A stretch of DNA of 64,000 bases from Acomys russatus (taxonomy: Eukaryota; Chordata; Mammalia; Rodentia; Muridae): positions 16,139,606 to 16,203,605 of the forward strand of contig NC_067161.1 of the NCBI RefSeq assembly GCF_903995435.1, in the 5' to 3' direction. Made by a program: the position numbers and the translations under genes. The notes under the pieces are model-generated. The model searched no databases, had not been told where the DNA came from, and was given only the letters and a program-made list of their open reading frames with translations. Each line of letters starts with the position of its first letter. Position 1 is the stretch's first letter. Positions 34,401 through 38,454 of the stretch are shown here, piece by piece.

Positions 34401-34688
34401 CGCTCCCGCCGCTCCAGCCTCTGAGCTCAGGCTCCCGGGGCGAGCACCGACCGCGGGCTCGGTGAGGACCGGATGGCGGGCCCCTCCGCCCCGGCTCCCA
34501 CCTGCCGGGACGCAGCCGCACGGACGAGGGGCAGACTCGGCGGCCGAGCGTAGCCCGCTCCTCTGCGCCCCGCCGCCCCACCGTTCCCGGGCGGGCGAGG
34601 GGCTGCGCTCGGGGTCGCGGCCTGGGCCGCCCGCCGCCGGCGCTCCAGGCCCGCAGCCCGGCGCACTGACCTGAAAGTGCAGCGCCAT
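2370..34688 (-). CDS. Ranbp17: Ranbp17 (RAN-binding protein 17), 5' part, coding exons 1-7 joined across introns
   Basis: RANBP17 is an importin-beta-superfamily nuclear transport receptor and a close paralogue of exportin-7; members bind RanGTP and carry cargo through the nuclear pore. Seven exons on the minus strand give residues 1-253 of a protein that is about 1,088 residues in human. The start is MALHFQ, followed by SLAELEALCTHLY (the importin-beta N-terminal region, roughly residues 30-100), then NYILNYVASQPKLAPF and IIADVKKFLQ, and it leaves the window after VQIPTTWRT. Exon lengths are 18, 147, 91, 167, 66, 105 and 166 bases, total 760, with GT/AG at every junction and matching phases. 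The remaining exons lie left of position 1. Exportin-7 was excluded because it begins MADHVQ and differs at many of these positions. The identity comes from remembered family sequence; the exon structure is read directly. Confidence 0.96.
2656..2740 (+). repeat. B1 SINE, 5'-truncated
   Basis: Begins within the element at GGCCAGCCTGGTC and ends in 'ctgtctcacaaaacaaaaa'. Lies in intron 6, about 120 bases upstream of exon 7. Confidence 0.9.
2857..3017 (+). repeat. B1 SINE, near full length
   Basis: Head 'ggcacatgcctttaatccc' through to a 14-base A-tail. In intron 6. Confidence 0.93.
3240..3312 (+). repeat. B1 SINE, right half only
   Basis: Starts at 'tgtacaaagtgagttcagga' and ends in an A-rich tail; the left half is missing. 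Confidence 0.85.
3491..3676 (+). repeat. B2 SINE
   Basis: Contains 'agagatggctcagaggtta', 'gtcctgagttcaattcccag' and 'ggtggctcacaatcat', ending in the (TAAA)n tail typical of B2. Intron 6. Confidence 0.95.
4569..4673 (-). CDS. Ranbp17: Ranbp17 coding exon 6 (residues 164-198)
   Basis: The 105-base exon encodes VDYSRPSAKHRKIATSFRD, then SSLQDILVLACSLLKQ. The acceptor is CCATTTTAG and the donor is CAG|GTACGTC; both phases are 0. The sequence continues the HEAT-repeat superhelix and matches the RANBP17 family except for conservative changes. Confidence 0.95.
4793..4862 (-). repeat. MIR core fragment
   Basis: The pattern 'gacttgcttgaggttactta' then 'gtgacagggacatggttaga' matches the reversed MIR core (aacttgcccaaggtcacacag type). 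Ancient, mammal-wide SINE in intron 5. Confidence 0.6.
5200..5318 (-). repeat. B1 SINE, diverged
   Basis: 'ccagggtttctcggtatagc' to 'cagcctggcc', with several substitutions and a gap before the 3' end. Confidence 0.88.
5350..5490 (-). repeat. B1 SINE, diverged
   Basis: 'gagacagtgtttctctgtgt' to 'acaggcgtgcatcaccaaac'. It is followed, like the copy just left of it, by the words 'ggccagaaattaattt'; this repeated flank suggests insertion with duplication or a local copy event. Confidence 0.88.
5575..5640 (+). repeat. ID-type SINE fragment leading into a TG microsatellite
   Basis: 'actagggctgggaacacttg' and 'gctgggttttcttcccagca' resemble the tRNA-Ala/BC1-derived ID element. Confidence 0.5.
5650..5709. 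repeat. (TG)30 microsatellite
   Basis: An unbroken TG run of about 30 units in intron 5. The long open frames here on both strands are just translated dinucleotide repeat. Confidence 0.98.
6085..6400 (-). repeat. B4/RSINE-type SINE, diverged
   Basis: Contains 'ttgaggcaaggtctcctgct', 'tgctctgggattaaaggcag' and 'atgccaagtgctctgcctgt', the order seen in reversed B4 SINEs (B1-like part fused to an ID-like part). Confidence 0.55.
6425..7790. mobile_element. L1 (Lx-type) LINE copy with inverted 5' segment
   Basis: From about 6425 to 6833 the minus strand carries L1 ORF2-type sequence (minus-strand peptide TNPALQKILEGKLPPEEVNY). From about 6834 to 7787 the plus strand carries the L1 3' end: 'tttgtaatagccagaatctg', 'gcaaatggatggaagtagaa', then a G-rich 3' untranslated region (about 7690-7760) and an A-rich tail. 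The opposite orientation of the two halves around one breakpoint is the mark of twin-primed retrotransposition. Neither half has an intact ORF. It lies in Ranbp17 intron 5. Confidence 0.85.
7812..7939 (-). repeat. B1 SINE
   Basis: 'ttcaaggcagggtttctctg' to 'accacacccagct'; lacks the 'cctcccaagtgctg' segment. It sits right after the L1 tail. Confidence 0.93.
8705..8853 (+). repeat. B1 SINE, diverged
   Basis: 'agtggcacatacctataact' to 'aaaccctgtcttaaaaaaga'; its tail abuts the B2 that follows. Confidence 0.9.
8855..9032 (+). repeat. B2 SINE
   Basis: 'ggggctggagagatggctaa' to 'aataaataaataaatcttta', a near full-length copy inserted in the tail of the preceding B1. Confidence 0.97.
9037..9182. 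repeat. Polypurine (GGA)n-(GAA)n tract
   Basis: After the B2 tail come mixed GAA/GGA triplets, a run of about 13 GGA (9063-9104) and then about 23 pure GAA triplets to 9182. The plus strand is purine only for about 145 bases. Ranbp17 is transcribed from the other strand, so its pre-mRNA carries (UUC)n/(UCC)n. The long translated frame of leucine and proline is not a gene. Confidence 0.97.
9400..9500 (-). repeat. Old B1-like SINE
   Basis: 'cctcactatgcagcccagtc' and 'tgcctcagcctcccagctct' mark a heavily diverged copy. Confidence 0.7.
9565..9712 (+). repeat. Old B1-like SINE
   Basis: 'tgcctccaatcccaatactt' to 'aaaaccctttctcaaaaaat', with an inserted segment in the middle. Confidence 0.65.
9902..10022 (+). 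repeat. B1 SINE with internal deletion
   Basis: 'cacgcctttaatctcagcac' runs to 'tctacaaagaaaccctgtct', missing the 'gtgagtccaggacagc' block, then an A-tail. Confidence 0.92.
10191..10565 (+). repeat. Rodent interspersed repeat, about 370 bp (family not named)
   Basis: Starts 'tgtgctggatagttttatgt', passes 'ggctggtggtcctgggttct' and 'aagaaagcaggctgagcaag', and ends near a poly(A) signal (GAAATAAACCC) and 'gcttttagtcatg'. I recognise this word order from many mouse and hamster loci. The TG start suggests an LTR or LTR-like unit. Confidence 0.7.
10566..11233. other. Intron 5, unique sequence
   Basis: No gene, RNA or young repeat seen; an AT-rich stretch with a short poly(A) run at about 11007. 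Confidence 0.55.
11234..11358 (-). repeat. B1 SINE
   Basis: 'ttcaagacaaggtttctctg' to 'ccaccaagcctagc'; the 'tctgcctcc' segment is deleted. Confidence 0.93.
11743..11905 (+). repeat. B1 SINE with A-tail grading into GAA
   Basis: 'tggcacccacctttaatccc' to an A-run followed by 'agaagaagaagac', a small example of tail expansion. Confidence 0.93.
12001..12075. repeat. (TTA)n/(ATC)n simple repeat
   Basis: Imperfect ATT triplets at 12004-12060 followed by 'atcatcatcatcatc'. Confidence 0.9.
12339..12404 (-). CDS. Ranbp17: Ranbp17 coding exon 5 (residues 142-163)
   Basis: This 66-base exon encodes GTVQHCTVGVMILSELTQEM then NL. The acceptor is CGTTCCAAAG and the donor is CTG|GTAAGTC, with phase 0 on both sides. 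It was found by looking for the RANBP17 segment between KKFLQ and VDYSRP and is too short to stand out as an open frame. The acceptor has a poor pyrimidine tract. Confidence 0.93.
12694..12875 (-). repeat. B1 SINE preceded by (GGT)n and (TTTG)n
   Basis: GGT repeats and TTTG repeats (12701-12735) represent the reversed, mutated tail; the body runs to 'gctgccacaccctgcc'. Confidence 0.94.
12885..13590. other. Intron 4, unique sequence
   Basis: AT-rich, without recognisable genes or young SINEs. Confidence 0.5.
13600..13735 (-). repeat. B4/ID-type SINE fragment
   Basis: 'gggattgcaggcctgtgctg' followed by 'aagcactttacccacggaac' and 'catctcgccagccc', the 3' half of a reversed B4 element. Confidence 0.65.
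14100..14250 (+). repeat. MIR SINE
   Basis: 'cactgtgaccttatgtaagc', 'tttcatttgtagaatgaaac' and 'tgttatgagaattgagaa' follow the MIR consensus order. Confidence 0.75.
14484..14650 (-). CDS. Ranbp17: Ranbp17 coding exon 4 (residues 86-141)
   Basis: The 167-base exon starts with the last two bases of Arg86 and encodes NYILNYVASQPKLAPF, then VIQALIQVIAKLTKLGWFEV, and ends IIADVKKFLQ. The acceptor is TTTCTTTGTAG and the donor is CAG|GTAAGAAG. The same frame stays open on both sides of the exon (14349-14729), but the splice signals and homology stop at these borders. The pattern NYILNYVASQPKLA separates RANBP17 from exportin-7, which has NYVLNYLATRPKLA. Confidence 0.97.
14651..15640. other. Intron 3 sequence upstream of exon 4, no gene recognised
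   Basis: Contains no additional exon or young SINE; the open frames here are short and unrelated to known proteins. Confidence 0.5.
15641..15980 (+). mobile_element. Short B2-like head and ancient L1 3'-region fragment
   Basis: 'gctggagaaatggctcagga' at 15652 resembles a SINE head. From about 15780, 'ttataactcagcaatttcat' and 'aggggtctac' resemble the conserved L1 ORF2 end ('PYNSAISCLGVY' when translated). The 131-codon open frame over this area is therefore repeat-derived. Confidence 0.55.
15968..16012. repeat. AAATAGAAATAAT short tandem repeat
   Basis: Several copies of an AT-rich 'aatagaaata' unit before the poly(T) start of a B1. Confidence 0.8.
16017..16195 (-). repeat. B1 SINE, full length
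   Basis: CT-rich reversed tail, 'ttcaagacagggtttctctg' to 'gaaccacaatgccta'. Confidence 0.95.
16200..17110. other. Intron 3, unique sequence
   Basis: No recognisable exon, RNA or young repeat. Confidence 0.5.
17113..17260 (-). repeat. B1 SINE
   Basis: 'ttcaagactgagtttctctg' to 'taccaccacccagc'; missing one C-rich word in the middle. Confidence 0.92.
17275..17500 (-). repeat. RSINE/B4-type SINE
   Basis: A B1-like half ('aggctggccttgaattcagt') is fused to an ID-like half ('gtactgaacacagtgctaga' type words, 'ccacctgaaatacatcccag'). Confidence 0.65.
17766..17886 (+). repeat. B1 SINE, 5'-truncated
   Basis: Starts 'ttgggaggcagaggcaggtg' and ends in a 14-base A-tail. Confidence 0.95.
18060..18405 (+). 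repeat. LTR-like rodent repeat (MaLR-type 3' end)
   Basis: Ends with 'tgaggcaaattaactgccct', 'tgggtgttctgtcacagtga' and 'cacaacagttaaataataca', matching the 3' end of rodent MaLR-type LTRs. The left boundary is not clear. Confidence 0.5.
18545..18622 (-). repeat. ID-type SINE fragment
   Basis: 'gtggatcccagccctcatgc' and 'gctaggcaagcattccacct' read as a reversed ID element. Confidence 0.7.
18690..19225 (+). mobile_element. L1 ORF2 (reverse transcriptase region) fossil, split by a B1
   Basis: 'agtggaatttatcttagata', 'tgcaaggctggctcactaca' and 'gaaaagcatttaacaaatg' left of the B1, and 'ggcatcacatttaacaagga' and 'gttcaggaacaaagcaggaa' right of it, follow the order of the L1 reverse transcriptase coding region (GFI-MQGW-KAF words). 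Many stops and gaps. The B1 at 18904-19073 is inserted within it. Confidence 0.8.
18904..19073 (+). repeat. Young B1 SINE with intact 14-bp target-site duplications
   Basis: Head 'gccgggcgtggtggcgcatg' keeps its CpGs, and the tail is A-rich. The flanks 'aagaataaagagga' at 18890-18903 and 19074-19087 are identical. Confidence 0.97.
19230..20355. other. Intron 3, unique sequence
   Basis: No gene or young repeat seen. A minus-strand open frame at 19571-19777 has no recognisable homology. Confidence 0.5.
20356..20525 (+). repeat. MIR SINE
   Basis: 'tgatcctgagcaggtcagag', 'ttactcatttgtaaaataag' and 'ggataaaatataatagtgaa' follow MIR order. It lies about 200 bases downstream (in gene direction) of exon 3. 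Confidence 0.75.
20722..20812 (-). CDS. Ranbp17: Ranbp17 coding exon 3 (residues 56-85 and first base of 86)
   Basis: The 91-base exon encodes TPYAQLLAATCLSKL, then ATRLDPLPVEQRIDI, and ends with one base of an arginine codon that exon 4 completes. The acceptor is CCTTGCAG and the donor is ATCA|GTAAGTG. The stretch around ATRLD differs from the human SRVSP I recall, and is the most variable part of the seven exons. Confidence 0.95.
20893..21079 (-). repeat. B2 SINE, full length
   Basis: Reversed: 'aagatttatttatttatgtt' tail to 'gccatctctccagcccc'. Only about 80 bases from the acceptor of exon 3. Confidence 0.97.
21465..21606 (-). repeat. B3/B2-type SINE
   Basis: 'gaggccagaggatgtcaggt' and 'accacggagccatctctcca' mark a diverged reversed copy. 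Confidence 0.8.
21896..22055 (-). repeat. B1 SINE
   Basis: 'tttgtttgttgagacaaggt' to 'gcgccactacacccagc'. Confidence 0.95.
22060..23800. other. Intron 2, mostly unique sequence
   Basis: Contains an (ATC)7 tract at 22981-23002 and no recognisable gene. Young SINEs are absent for about 1.7 kb. Confidence 0.5.
23806..23903 (+). repeat. B1 SINE, diverged
   Basis: 'aggcaaaagcaggtggatta' to 'cagtaaggccttgtctaaag'. Confidence 0.8.
24160..24237 (+). repeat. ID SINE
   Basis: 'gggatgtaacttggtagaga' and 'aaggccctagttcgctcctc' give a clear BC1/ID match. Confidence 0.85.
24385..24632 (+). mobile_element. L1 3' end, strongly 5'-truncated
   Basis: Shares with the copy at 7500-7790 the words 'ggggatgtctctgacaccaa', 'atcacttcccacaggggaag', the G-rich block, and 'ggctatgatcaggatgtaa' before an A-tail. 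It ends 90 bases from the donor of Ranbp17 exon 2. Confidence 0.88.
24722..24868 (-). CDS. Ranbp17: Ranbp17 coding exon 2 (residues 7-55)
   Basis: The 147-base exon encodes 49 residues beginning SLAELEALCTHLYVGTDL and ending CQLLLEQGT. The acceptor is a T-rich tract followed by CTCTGAAG, and the donor is ACA|GTAAGTATG; both flanking phases are 0. It forms the first helices of the importin-beta N-terminal domain. The donor lies about 90 bases from the A-rich end of an L1 remnant in intron 2. Confidence 0.96.
25216..25465 (+). repeat. B1 SINE with tail expanded to (GAAA)n, flanked by target-site duplications
   Basis: B1 body at 25216-25350, then about 20 GAAA units with a few GGAA near the end. 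The 12-base flank 'atagcatttaca' occurs at 25204-25215 and again at 25466-25477. Confidence 0.97.
25480..26240. other. Intron 1, unique sequence
   Basis: Nothing recognised except AT-rich DNA. Confidence 0.5.
26245..26305 (+). repeat. B1-like SINE, left part
   Basis: 'gggcatgatggtgcatagct' then 'ctaggaggaggcaggagtat'. Confidence 0.7.
26463..26660 (-). repeat. B1 SINE with T/G-rich tail
   Basis: (GTTT)n reversed tail, 'gagacaggatttctctgtat' to 'gtgccaccactgtccagc'. The word 'gaaaagggttcttt' occurs at both flanks (26451-26464 and about 26662-26675), a target-site duplication. Confidence 0.95.
26778..26886 (+). repeat. Old B1-like SINE
   Basis: 'acatggtggcacatttctac' to 'gtgctacatacgaaattgct'. 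Confidence 0.75.
27205..27450 (+). mobile_element. MLT1-type (MaLR) LTR fragment
   Basis: 'agaaggccataggaagacag', 'ctccagaagaaaccaaccct', 'ttctggccttcagaactgag' and 'acctaggaaaccaata' match the MLT1 3' half in order. Ancient, mammal-wide. Confidence 0.85.
27460..28190. other. Intron 1, AT-rich unique sequence
   Basis: No gene or identifiable repeat. Confidence 0.5.
28205..28441 (-). repeat. B3 SINE
   Basis: Reversed: 'tttaatttattttatatgtg', 'gggcactggctcccttaggc' type words and 'catttctccagtctc'. Confidence 0.8.
28570..29035. repeat. Probable unclassified rodent interspersed repeat
   Basis: 'actggccctgcccctcactg' and 'gagagctggccctgcaccac' recur in rodent genomes; the left part (28570-28790) has no match that I know. 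Open frames of 76-114 codons here contain no known domain. Confidence 0.4.
29479..30227 (-). mobile_element. Fossil mariner (Tc1/mariner) DNA transposon with degenerate transposase
   Basis: On the minus strand the transposase can be followed in order, across frameshifts: FEYKNG (about 30227), VQWCF, SEVDSD and TDPL (about 30060), WIPHEL (about 29945), DQIVPCD (about 29815), and the C-terminus CNGSYFD followed by a TAA stop at 29555-29557. These match the mariner words YEFKMG, TVQWWF, SEVDND, WVPHEL, DxIVTCDE and CNGSYFD. At 29479 the plus strand reads 'ttatgttggtgcaaag', close to the cecropia-type mariner terminal repeat (ttaggttggtgcaaaag). The far terminal repeat was not found, and the part between the first catalytic Asp and the C-terminus is shortened. 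It is dead and sits in intron 1 in the same orientation as Ranbp17. Confidence 0.85.
30528..30680 (+). repeat. B1 SINE
   Basis: 'gggcgtggtggcgcatgcct' to an A-tail; flanks share 'aaaactaca', a likely short target duplication. Confidence 0.95.
30690..31300. other. Intron 1, unique sequence
   Basis: No recognisable gene; a poly(A) run of 20 lies at 31191-31210. Confidence 0.5.
31310..31870 (+). mobile_element. Old ERVL-type LTR, split by a B1
   Basis: 'gggagccttctcactttgag' and 'tgtgtctccttttaatctgt' precede 'tccctataataaatcacaat' with its AATAAA. The tail 'gcgtttgttgaacttgatga' and 'gggggaaatccctgaatttg' continues beyond the B1. The word order is that of mammalian ERVL LTRs (LTR16/MLT2 group). 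No coding sequence remains. Confidence 0.65.
31595..31751 (-). repeat. B1 SINE nested in the LTR, with 12-bp target-site duplications
   Basis: 'gaatttgatagc' at 31583-31594 and 31752-31763 flank the element exactly. Confidence 0.96.
31880..32430. other. Intron 1, unique sequence
   Basis: No gene recognised. The 60-70-codon frames on both strands look random. Confidence 0.5.
32445..32960 (-). repeat. Probable LTR-type rodent repeat
   Basis: 'tcgcccatcaggtgactccc', 'aactttattaaccaatcaac' (AATAAA on the minus strand) and 'cacaggtgtttgttaggcgg' are words I know from dispersed rodent elements. Family and ends unresolved. Confidence 0.4.
32990..33515. other. Intron 1, unique sequence
   Basis: No feature recognised. 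Confidence 0.5.
33522..33658 (+). repeat. B1 SINE with internal deletion
   Basis: 'gccgggcggtggcggcgcac' to an A-tail; lacks the 'atctctgtgagttcgaggc' segment. Last repeat before the CpG island. Confidence 0.94.
34313..34376 (+). promoter_or_regulatory. Pair of CCAAT boxes (NF-Y type) on the plus strand inside the CpG island
   Basis: CCAATGAG at 34313 and CCAATGAC at 34372 are both in plus orientation, 59 bases apart, separated by very GC-rich sequence. They lie 300-375 bases downstream of the Ranbp17 ATG, so they are not in the usual upstream position for that gene. They could serve a divergent plus-strand transcript or an alternative start. Confidence 0.5.
34671..34688 (-). CDS. Ranbp17: Ranbp17 coding exon 1 (residues 1-6)
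   Basis: The exon encodes only MALHFQ and then meets a donor reading CAG|GTCAGT. The start codon context is GGGAAGATGG, with A at -3 and G at +4, which is a strong Kozak match. The phase after the exon is 0, which fits exon 2 starting with a serine codon. The open frame continues upstream of the ATG through GC-rich DNA, but that part is 5' untranslated region. Such a tiny first coding exon inside a CpG island is easily missed by gene finders. Confidence 0.93.
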
Positions 34689-34691
34689 CTT
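34683..34691 (-). promoter_or_regulatory. YY1-type motif overlapping the Ranbp17 start codon
   Basis: The minus strand reads AAGATGGCG, the core of the YY1 binding site, with the ATG of the motif being the translation start. In many TATA-less mammalian genes YY1 sites occur just downstream of the start of transcription. The match is exact, but occupancy is inference. Confidence 0.55.
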
Positions 34692-34850
34692 CCCTGAGCG
34701 GCGCGGGCCACGCGGCCCGAGGGCCGAGGGGAGGGGGAGCGAAGGCGCCGCGCGAGCCCGGCCTCCGCGGGATCCCCACGCCGCTCGCTCCCCGTGGTCG
34801 GCGCGCTCCACTCGGAGCCGGCGGCGGGGCTGGGCGGGGCTGGCGGAGGG
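34689..34850 (-). promoter_or_regulatory. Ranbp17 5' untranslated and core promoter region with GC boxes
   Basis: Upstream of the ATG the minus strand is G+C-rich without a TATA box. Two adjacent GC-box sequences (GGCGGGGC type) lie at about 34823-34840 and a further GGGGCGTG at about 34848. The exact transcription start cannot be read from the sequence; 50-150 bases upstream of the ATG is a guess. Confidence 0.6.
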
Positions 34851-34984
34851 GGCGTGTCCTTAGGGCACCTACGCCCAACCGCCGGTGCTCTCCTTTTGCA
34901 ACTGCTGGTGCCCCCTCAGGGCTGAGCCTCTGACCTCTGGCCTCTGACCTTTAACCCACCACCTCGACCCAACTGTCCGCCATG

Positions 34985-35110
34985 TCCGCGGACTGGCTCT
35001 CTCTCACTTTGCATTCTCGCCTGGCGTATAACTCTGTGAACCTGGCTGGCCTCGAACTCGTGGTCCTCCTCGTCTCCTTGAGTCCTGAGTACAGGGATCC
35101 GTGCGGGTCA
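34985..35110 (-). repeat. Old B1-like SINE just upstream of the Ranbp17 promoter
   Basis: 'cgtataactctgtgaacctg', 'gctggcctcgaactcgtggt' and 'tgagtcctgagtacagggat' are a diverged reversed B1. Its CpG content is unusually high for a copy this diverged. Confidence 0.65.
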
Positions 35111-35174
35111 CCGAGCGCTTCGGCTCCTAAATCTACAGTAGACAAGGCTAAAGAGACCGCTCGGCAGTGAAGGG

Positions 35175-35275
35175 CATTCACAGCTGCATATAGCTCCAGC
35201 TTGTGGAGATCCCACTGCTTTAGCGGGCGCCTGCATCCCTTACGTACACAAAATAATAAAGCTTAAATCTACAAC
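35175..35275 (+). repeat. B3/B2-type SINE tail fragment
   Basis: 'gagatcccactgctttagcg' then 'ggcgcctgcatcccttacgt' and an AATAA tail. Confidence 0.5.
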
Positions 35276-35309
35276 AGGCAAATTTGATTCCTAACAGGAC
35301 TCTGAAACA

Positions 35310-35460
35310 AATACATCATCCATCTCCCACATGCCAAATCCCACATCTCCCCCACATCCCACGGGTGTCCTTGTCCTCCACTACTCCTACTGTCAGCCTC
35401 TGACTCCCCCAAATCCAACTGCTGTCCTTATCCCCTGTCCCCCAGTACCCAACTCCCATT
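35310..35460. repeat. Pyrimidine-rich imperfect repeat
   Basis: Repeated words of the form 'atcccacatctcccccac' and 'ccaaatccaactgctgtcct'. No known family. Confidence 0.5.
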
Positions 35461-36194
35461 GTTTTTTTAATTTTTTTAAAGCTTATTGAGGTTAAATTAA
35501 ACAAGTGTATGTGGTATTAAATTGTAAAATTCTGGCTCGACTGTAACTCCTTGTCTGTAGTTTTATGTGAACTTATATTTTACACCAAATTATTCCGTTG
35601 GAATCAAGGGTCGTTAAAGCAGAGATAGATCAGAGTCACTCATTCCTAGTGTTCTTCATTTTCCCAGAATTCAACATTTCGATTTGGGGGGTCCTTGTGT
35701 TTTGTATATAGGGGGAAATTTTCCTTAAATACTTCATACAAGTTAGCTATATTGACAACAAATTCAGCTTTTGTTAATTTGAAAGCATCTTTATTTCATC
35801 AATTTTAAAGGTAGTTTTGTTGGGTATAAAACTCCATATTAGCCTTTTAATTTTTTTTTTTAAGCATTTGACCTTTTAAAGATGACCTTCCATTGTCTTC
35901 TGGTTGTCACTGTTGTAGCTGAGGAGACAGCCATCAATCTCGACTATTGAACCTTTAGATAATATGCTTTAATACCTGGCGGTTTTTTGTTTTTTATTTC
36001 TTTTTTGTTTTGTTGGTGGTGGTAGTGGTTTTTGTTTGTTTTTTTCTTTTTCTTTGCTCTTGACCAGGTTTGAGTTTCATTGTCACTAAGTCTGATATAT
36101 TCATCCTGCTTGAAATGATTAGTTTTTCTCGTGTGATCTGACATTTTTTTCATCCCCTTTTGAAAAATATTGACCAGTATTTCTTTTAAATACT

Positions 36195-36330
36195 GTTCTG
36201 GTACTCACCTTTAATCTTATCACTCTGGAGGCAGAGGCAGGCAGATCTATGTAAGTTCCAGCCCAGCCTGGTCTACAAAACAAGTCCAGGACAGCCAGAT
36301 CTACACAGAGAAACCCTGTCTCAGGAGGGA
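36195..36330 (+). repeat. B1 SINE in the old L1
   Basis: 'tactcacctttaatcttatc' to 'aaaccctgtctcaggagg'. The flank 'actgttctg' occurs on both sides. Confidence 0.93.
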
Positions 36331-36565
36331 AACTGTTCTGTTCTCTCTTCTTCTGTTCATTGTATAACTCCAAGTACATGTAATTTAATACTTTTTGCTG
36401 CTGCATTATTCATACTTCTTGGACTCTTTGTATTTCTTATATGTGTGCACATATACACATGCTTAAAACTGAATATTTTCTACTGACCTATTGCCCAGTC
36501 AAGAGAAACTCAATTCTACTATACCAAAACTGCTCTAAACCCTCTTTTAAATTCATCATTTTGTG

Positions 36566-36743
36566 TTTTGTTGTTGTTGTTTTGTTTTGTTTTTTGTTTG
36601 TTTGTTTTGTTTTTCAAAAGAGGCTTTCTCTCTGTAGTCTTGGCTATCCAGGAACTCACTCAGTAGACTAGGCTTCCCTCAAACTCAGAGATCTGTCTGC
36701 CTCCTGAGTGCTGGGATTAATGCCATATGCCACCATACCCGGC
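36566..36743 (-). repeat. B1 SINE with GTTTT-rich tail
   Basis: (TTGTT)n tail, 'ggctttctctctgtagtctt' to 'caccatacccggcc'. Confidence 0.94.
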
Positions 36744-37155
36744 CACTTATTAGAGTTTCAATTACAGATTTTCATTTTGCTCCTTCTACTTTTAAAAATA
36801 AGTTACAAGGCTCTGATCAGTTTATTTTTCATTTCTCTATTTTCTTAATATTTTGGTCATATTTAATGTTCTATATAGTAACTTCAATATCTCAACCCAT
36901 CCGAGTCAACCAATTTTTGGTATTTGGCCCTTTTTTTGTGTGTTGTCTTTTCCCCTAGTCTAATGTCTAATTCAGATAGTATGGAAGAAAAACTATAGAG
37001 GCTTTGAACAAAAACAGCATTCCCTATTTTTATGTTACTGGGCAAATAGGAATAGATCTCACTTTCATGCTAGTAATGCTTCTTTTTAGGCATTGGGATG
37101 CTGGTTTATTTCCATCTGTCCTTATTCTTGGGTTATGATCTTTGCTAGGTCTTTT

Positions 37156-37312
37156 TTGGGGGGGGGTGGGTGTTGTTTTTCAAGACAAGGTTTCTGTGTG
37201 TAGCCTTGCTTGTCCTAGACTTGCTTTGTAGATCAGGCTGCACTGGAACTCACAGAGATCCACCTGCCTCTGCCTTCCAAGTGTTGTGATTAAAGGCCAC
37301 CATCACCTGGCT
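37156..37312 (-). repeat. B1 SINE
   Basis: 'ttcaagacaaggtttctgtg' to 'caccatcacctggct', preceded by a run of G. Confidence 0.93.
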
Positions 37313-37564
37313 CCTTGTAGCTGAAGTCCTGGGTAAACCTGGCCATTAGTCTGTCTCCCAGCAATGTGCAGCTTCTAGAAGCTTCCTTCAGCTCCTTCTT
37401 TGGGTGCTCCAGCCACAGTGGCTTTCCTGAAGTCCCTTTCTTTGCATGTGTCTTAGGAGTTAACTGTTGATTAGCAGAGACTTTACAAATAGATTTCAGA
37501 GTTTATATATCTGCATTACTCTTCTCTCTAGAATTTTTGCCTCAAATCCAGAGGCAACCAGATA

Positions 37565-37735
37565 ACAGCGCCTTTAATCTCACCACACAGGAGGCAGAGG
37601 CAGGTGGATAGCTGTGAGTTCAAGGCCAGCCTGGTCTACAAAGTGAGTTCAGGATGGCCAAGGCTACACAGAGAAACCCTGTCTCAAAAAACCCCAAAAA
37701 AAAACAACAAAAACAAAACAAAACAAAACAAAAAC
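37565..37735 (+). repeat. B1 SINE with A/C-rich tail
   Basis: 'aggaggcagaggcaggtgga' to '(aaaac)n' at 37700-37735. Confidence 0.94.
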
Positions 37736-38454
37736 TGTTGCTTAAAAGTCATATATCTGTCAGCTCTAGTTTTAGGTTCTGGGTGGAAAAACGGTTATAT
37801 GAGTCTTGAGTATTTCCAGTTTTTTTTTTCACATCTCCAGAAGAGAAAAGATATAACGTAGGGTTGTAAAGAAAACAGTAGAAAATACTGGTTATCCTCT
37901 GGATTCACCAGGAAAGTCTAGAAACAGAAGCCCAATCATTTGTTTCCTTTAAGTTTGAGTAACTGCTTAAGATTACTGTCTCAACACACTTGCCTTTCTA
38001 TGATTGCCAGTCAACAAAATACACATTTGGCTCCAAATCTTTGTCACTGAATCAAACTGAAGGTAAAATTGTGTCACTATAGCCATTGAAATCAGCACAG
38101 AAGATGCTCCAGAATAGCAGATAACTCGTTCCCACCACAAAATTCAATTAAAGGGAAAACCATTAAAGAAAGCCCTTAGTAATTACAGGGCTGGCATCTA
38201 CTAAGCAGACTAGCCTTTGGAAGGGGAGCCAGTGAGCAGAGATCTTCATGCTCCCTTGGGGAACTGCAGTGACATGCTTCTGGCCCTTGGGAAACTCATC
38301 CAGTGTCTTTAAGTTCTGATCTGTTATGTCTGAGATCAAGATGACAAGTCTATAATACAAGGAATTCTATAAGCAATATCATACACTGCTGGAAGTGATG
38401 GCCTGAGTCCACGCTGTAGAGTACAGTGGTTAGGAAGACAAACTGTGGAACTGA

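Larger units (their letters stand above)
34150..34870. promoter_or_regulatory. CpG island covering the Ranbp17 promoter and first exon
   Basis: Base composition changes abruptly to G+C-rich with dense CpG between about 34150 and 34870, in an otherwise AT-rich, CpG-poor window. The island holds coding exon 1, the 5' untranslated region and the start of intron 1. Such islands usually mark broad, TATA-less, constitutively unmethylated promoters. No TATA box is visible upstream of the ATG on the minus strand. Confidence 0.93.
35480..38000 (+). mobile_element. Ancient L1 (L1M-type) 3' region, interrupted by four B1s
   Basis: 'aaaggtagttttgttgggta', 'ccttccattgtcttctggtt', 'tattcatcctgcttgaaatg', 'cttcaatatctcaaccc' and 'gcttccttcagctccttctt' follow the order of the old mammalian L1 3' region. 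B1 elements at 36195, 36566, 37156 and 37565 break it. No intact reading frame. Confidence 0.65.

Noticed and set aside
34156..34674. 172-codon plus-strand open frame opposite Ranbp17 exon 1
   Set aside because: Random open frame in GC-rich sequence with no domain or homology.
33996..34811. 271-codon minus-strand open frame in the CpG island
   Set aside because: It runs across the exon 1 donor and has low-complexity Ala/Gly/Arg/Pro composition from GC-rich DNA. The genuine start (MALHFQ) is in a different frame context and is supported by splicing to exon 2.
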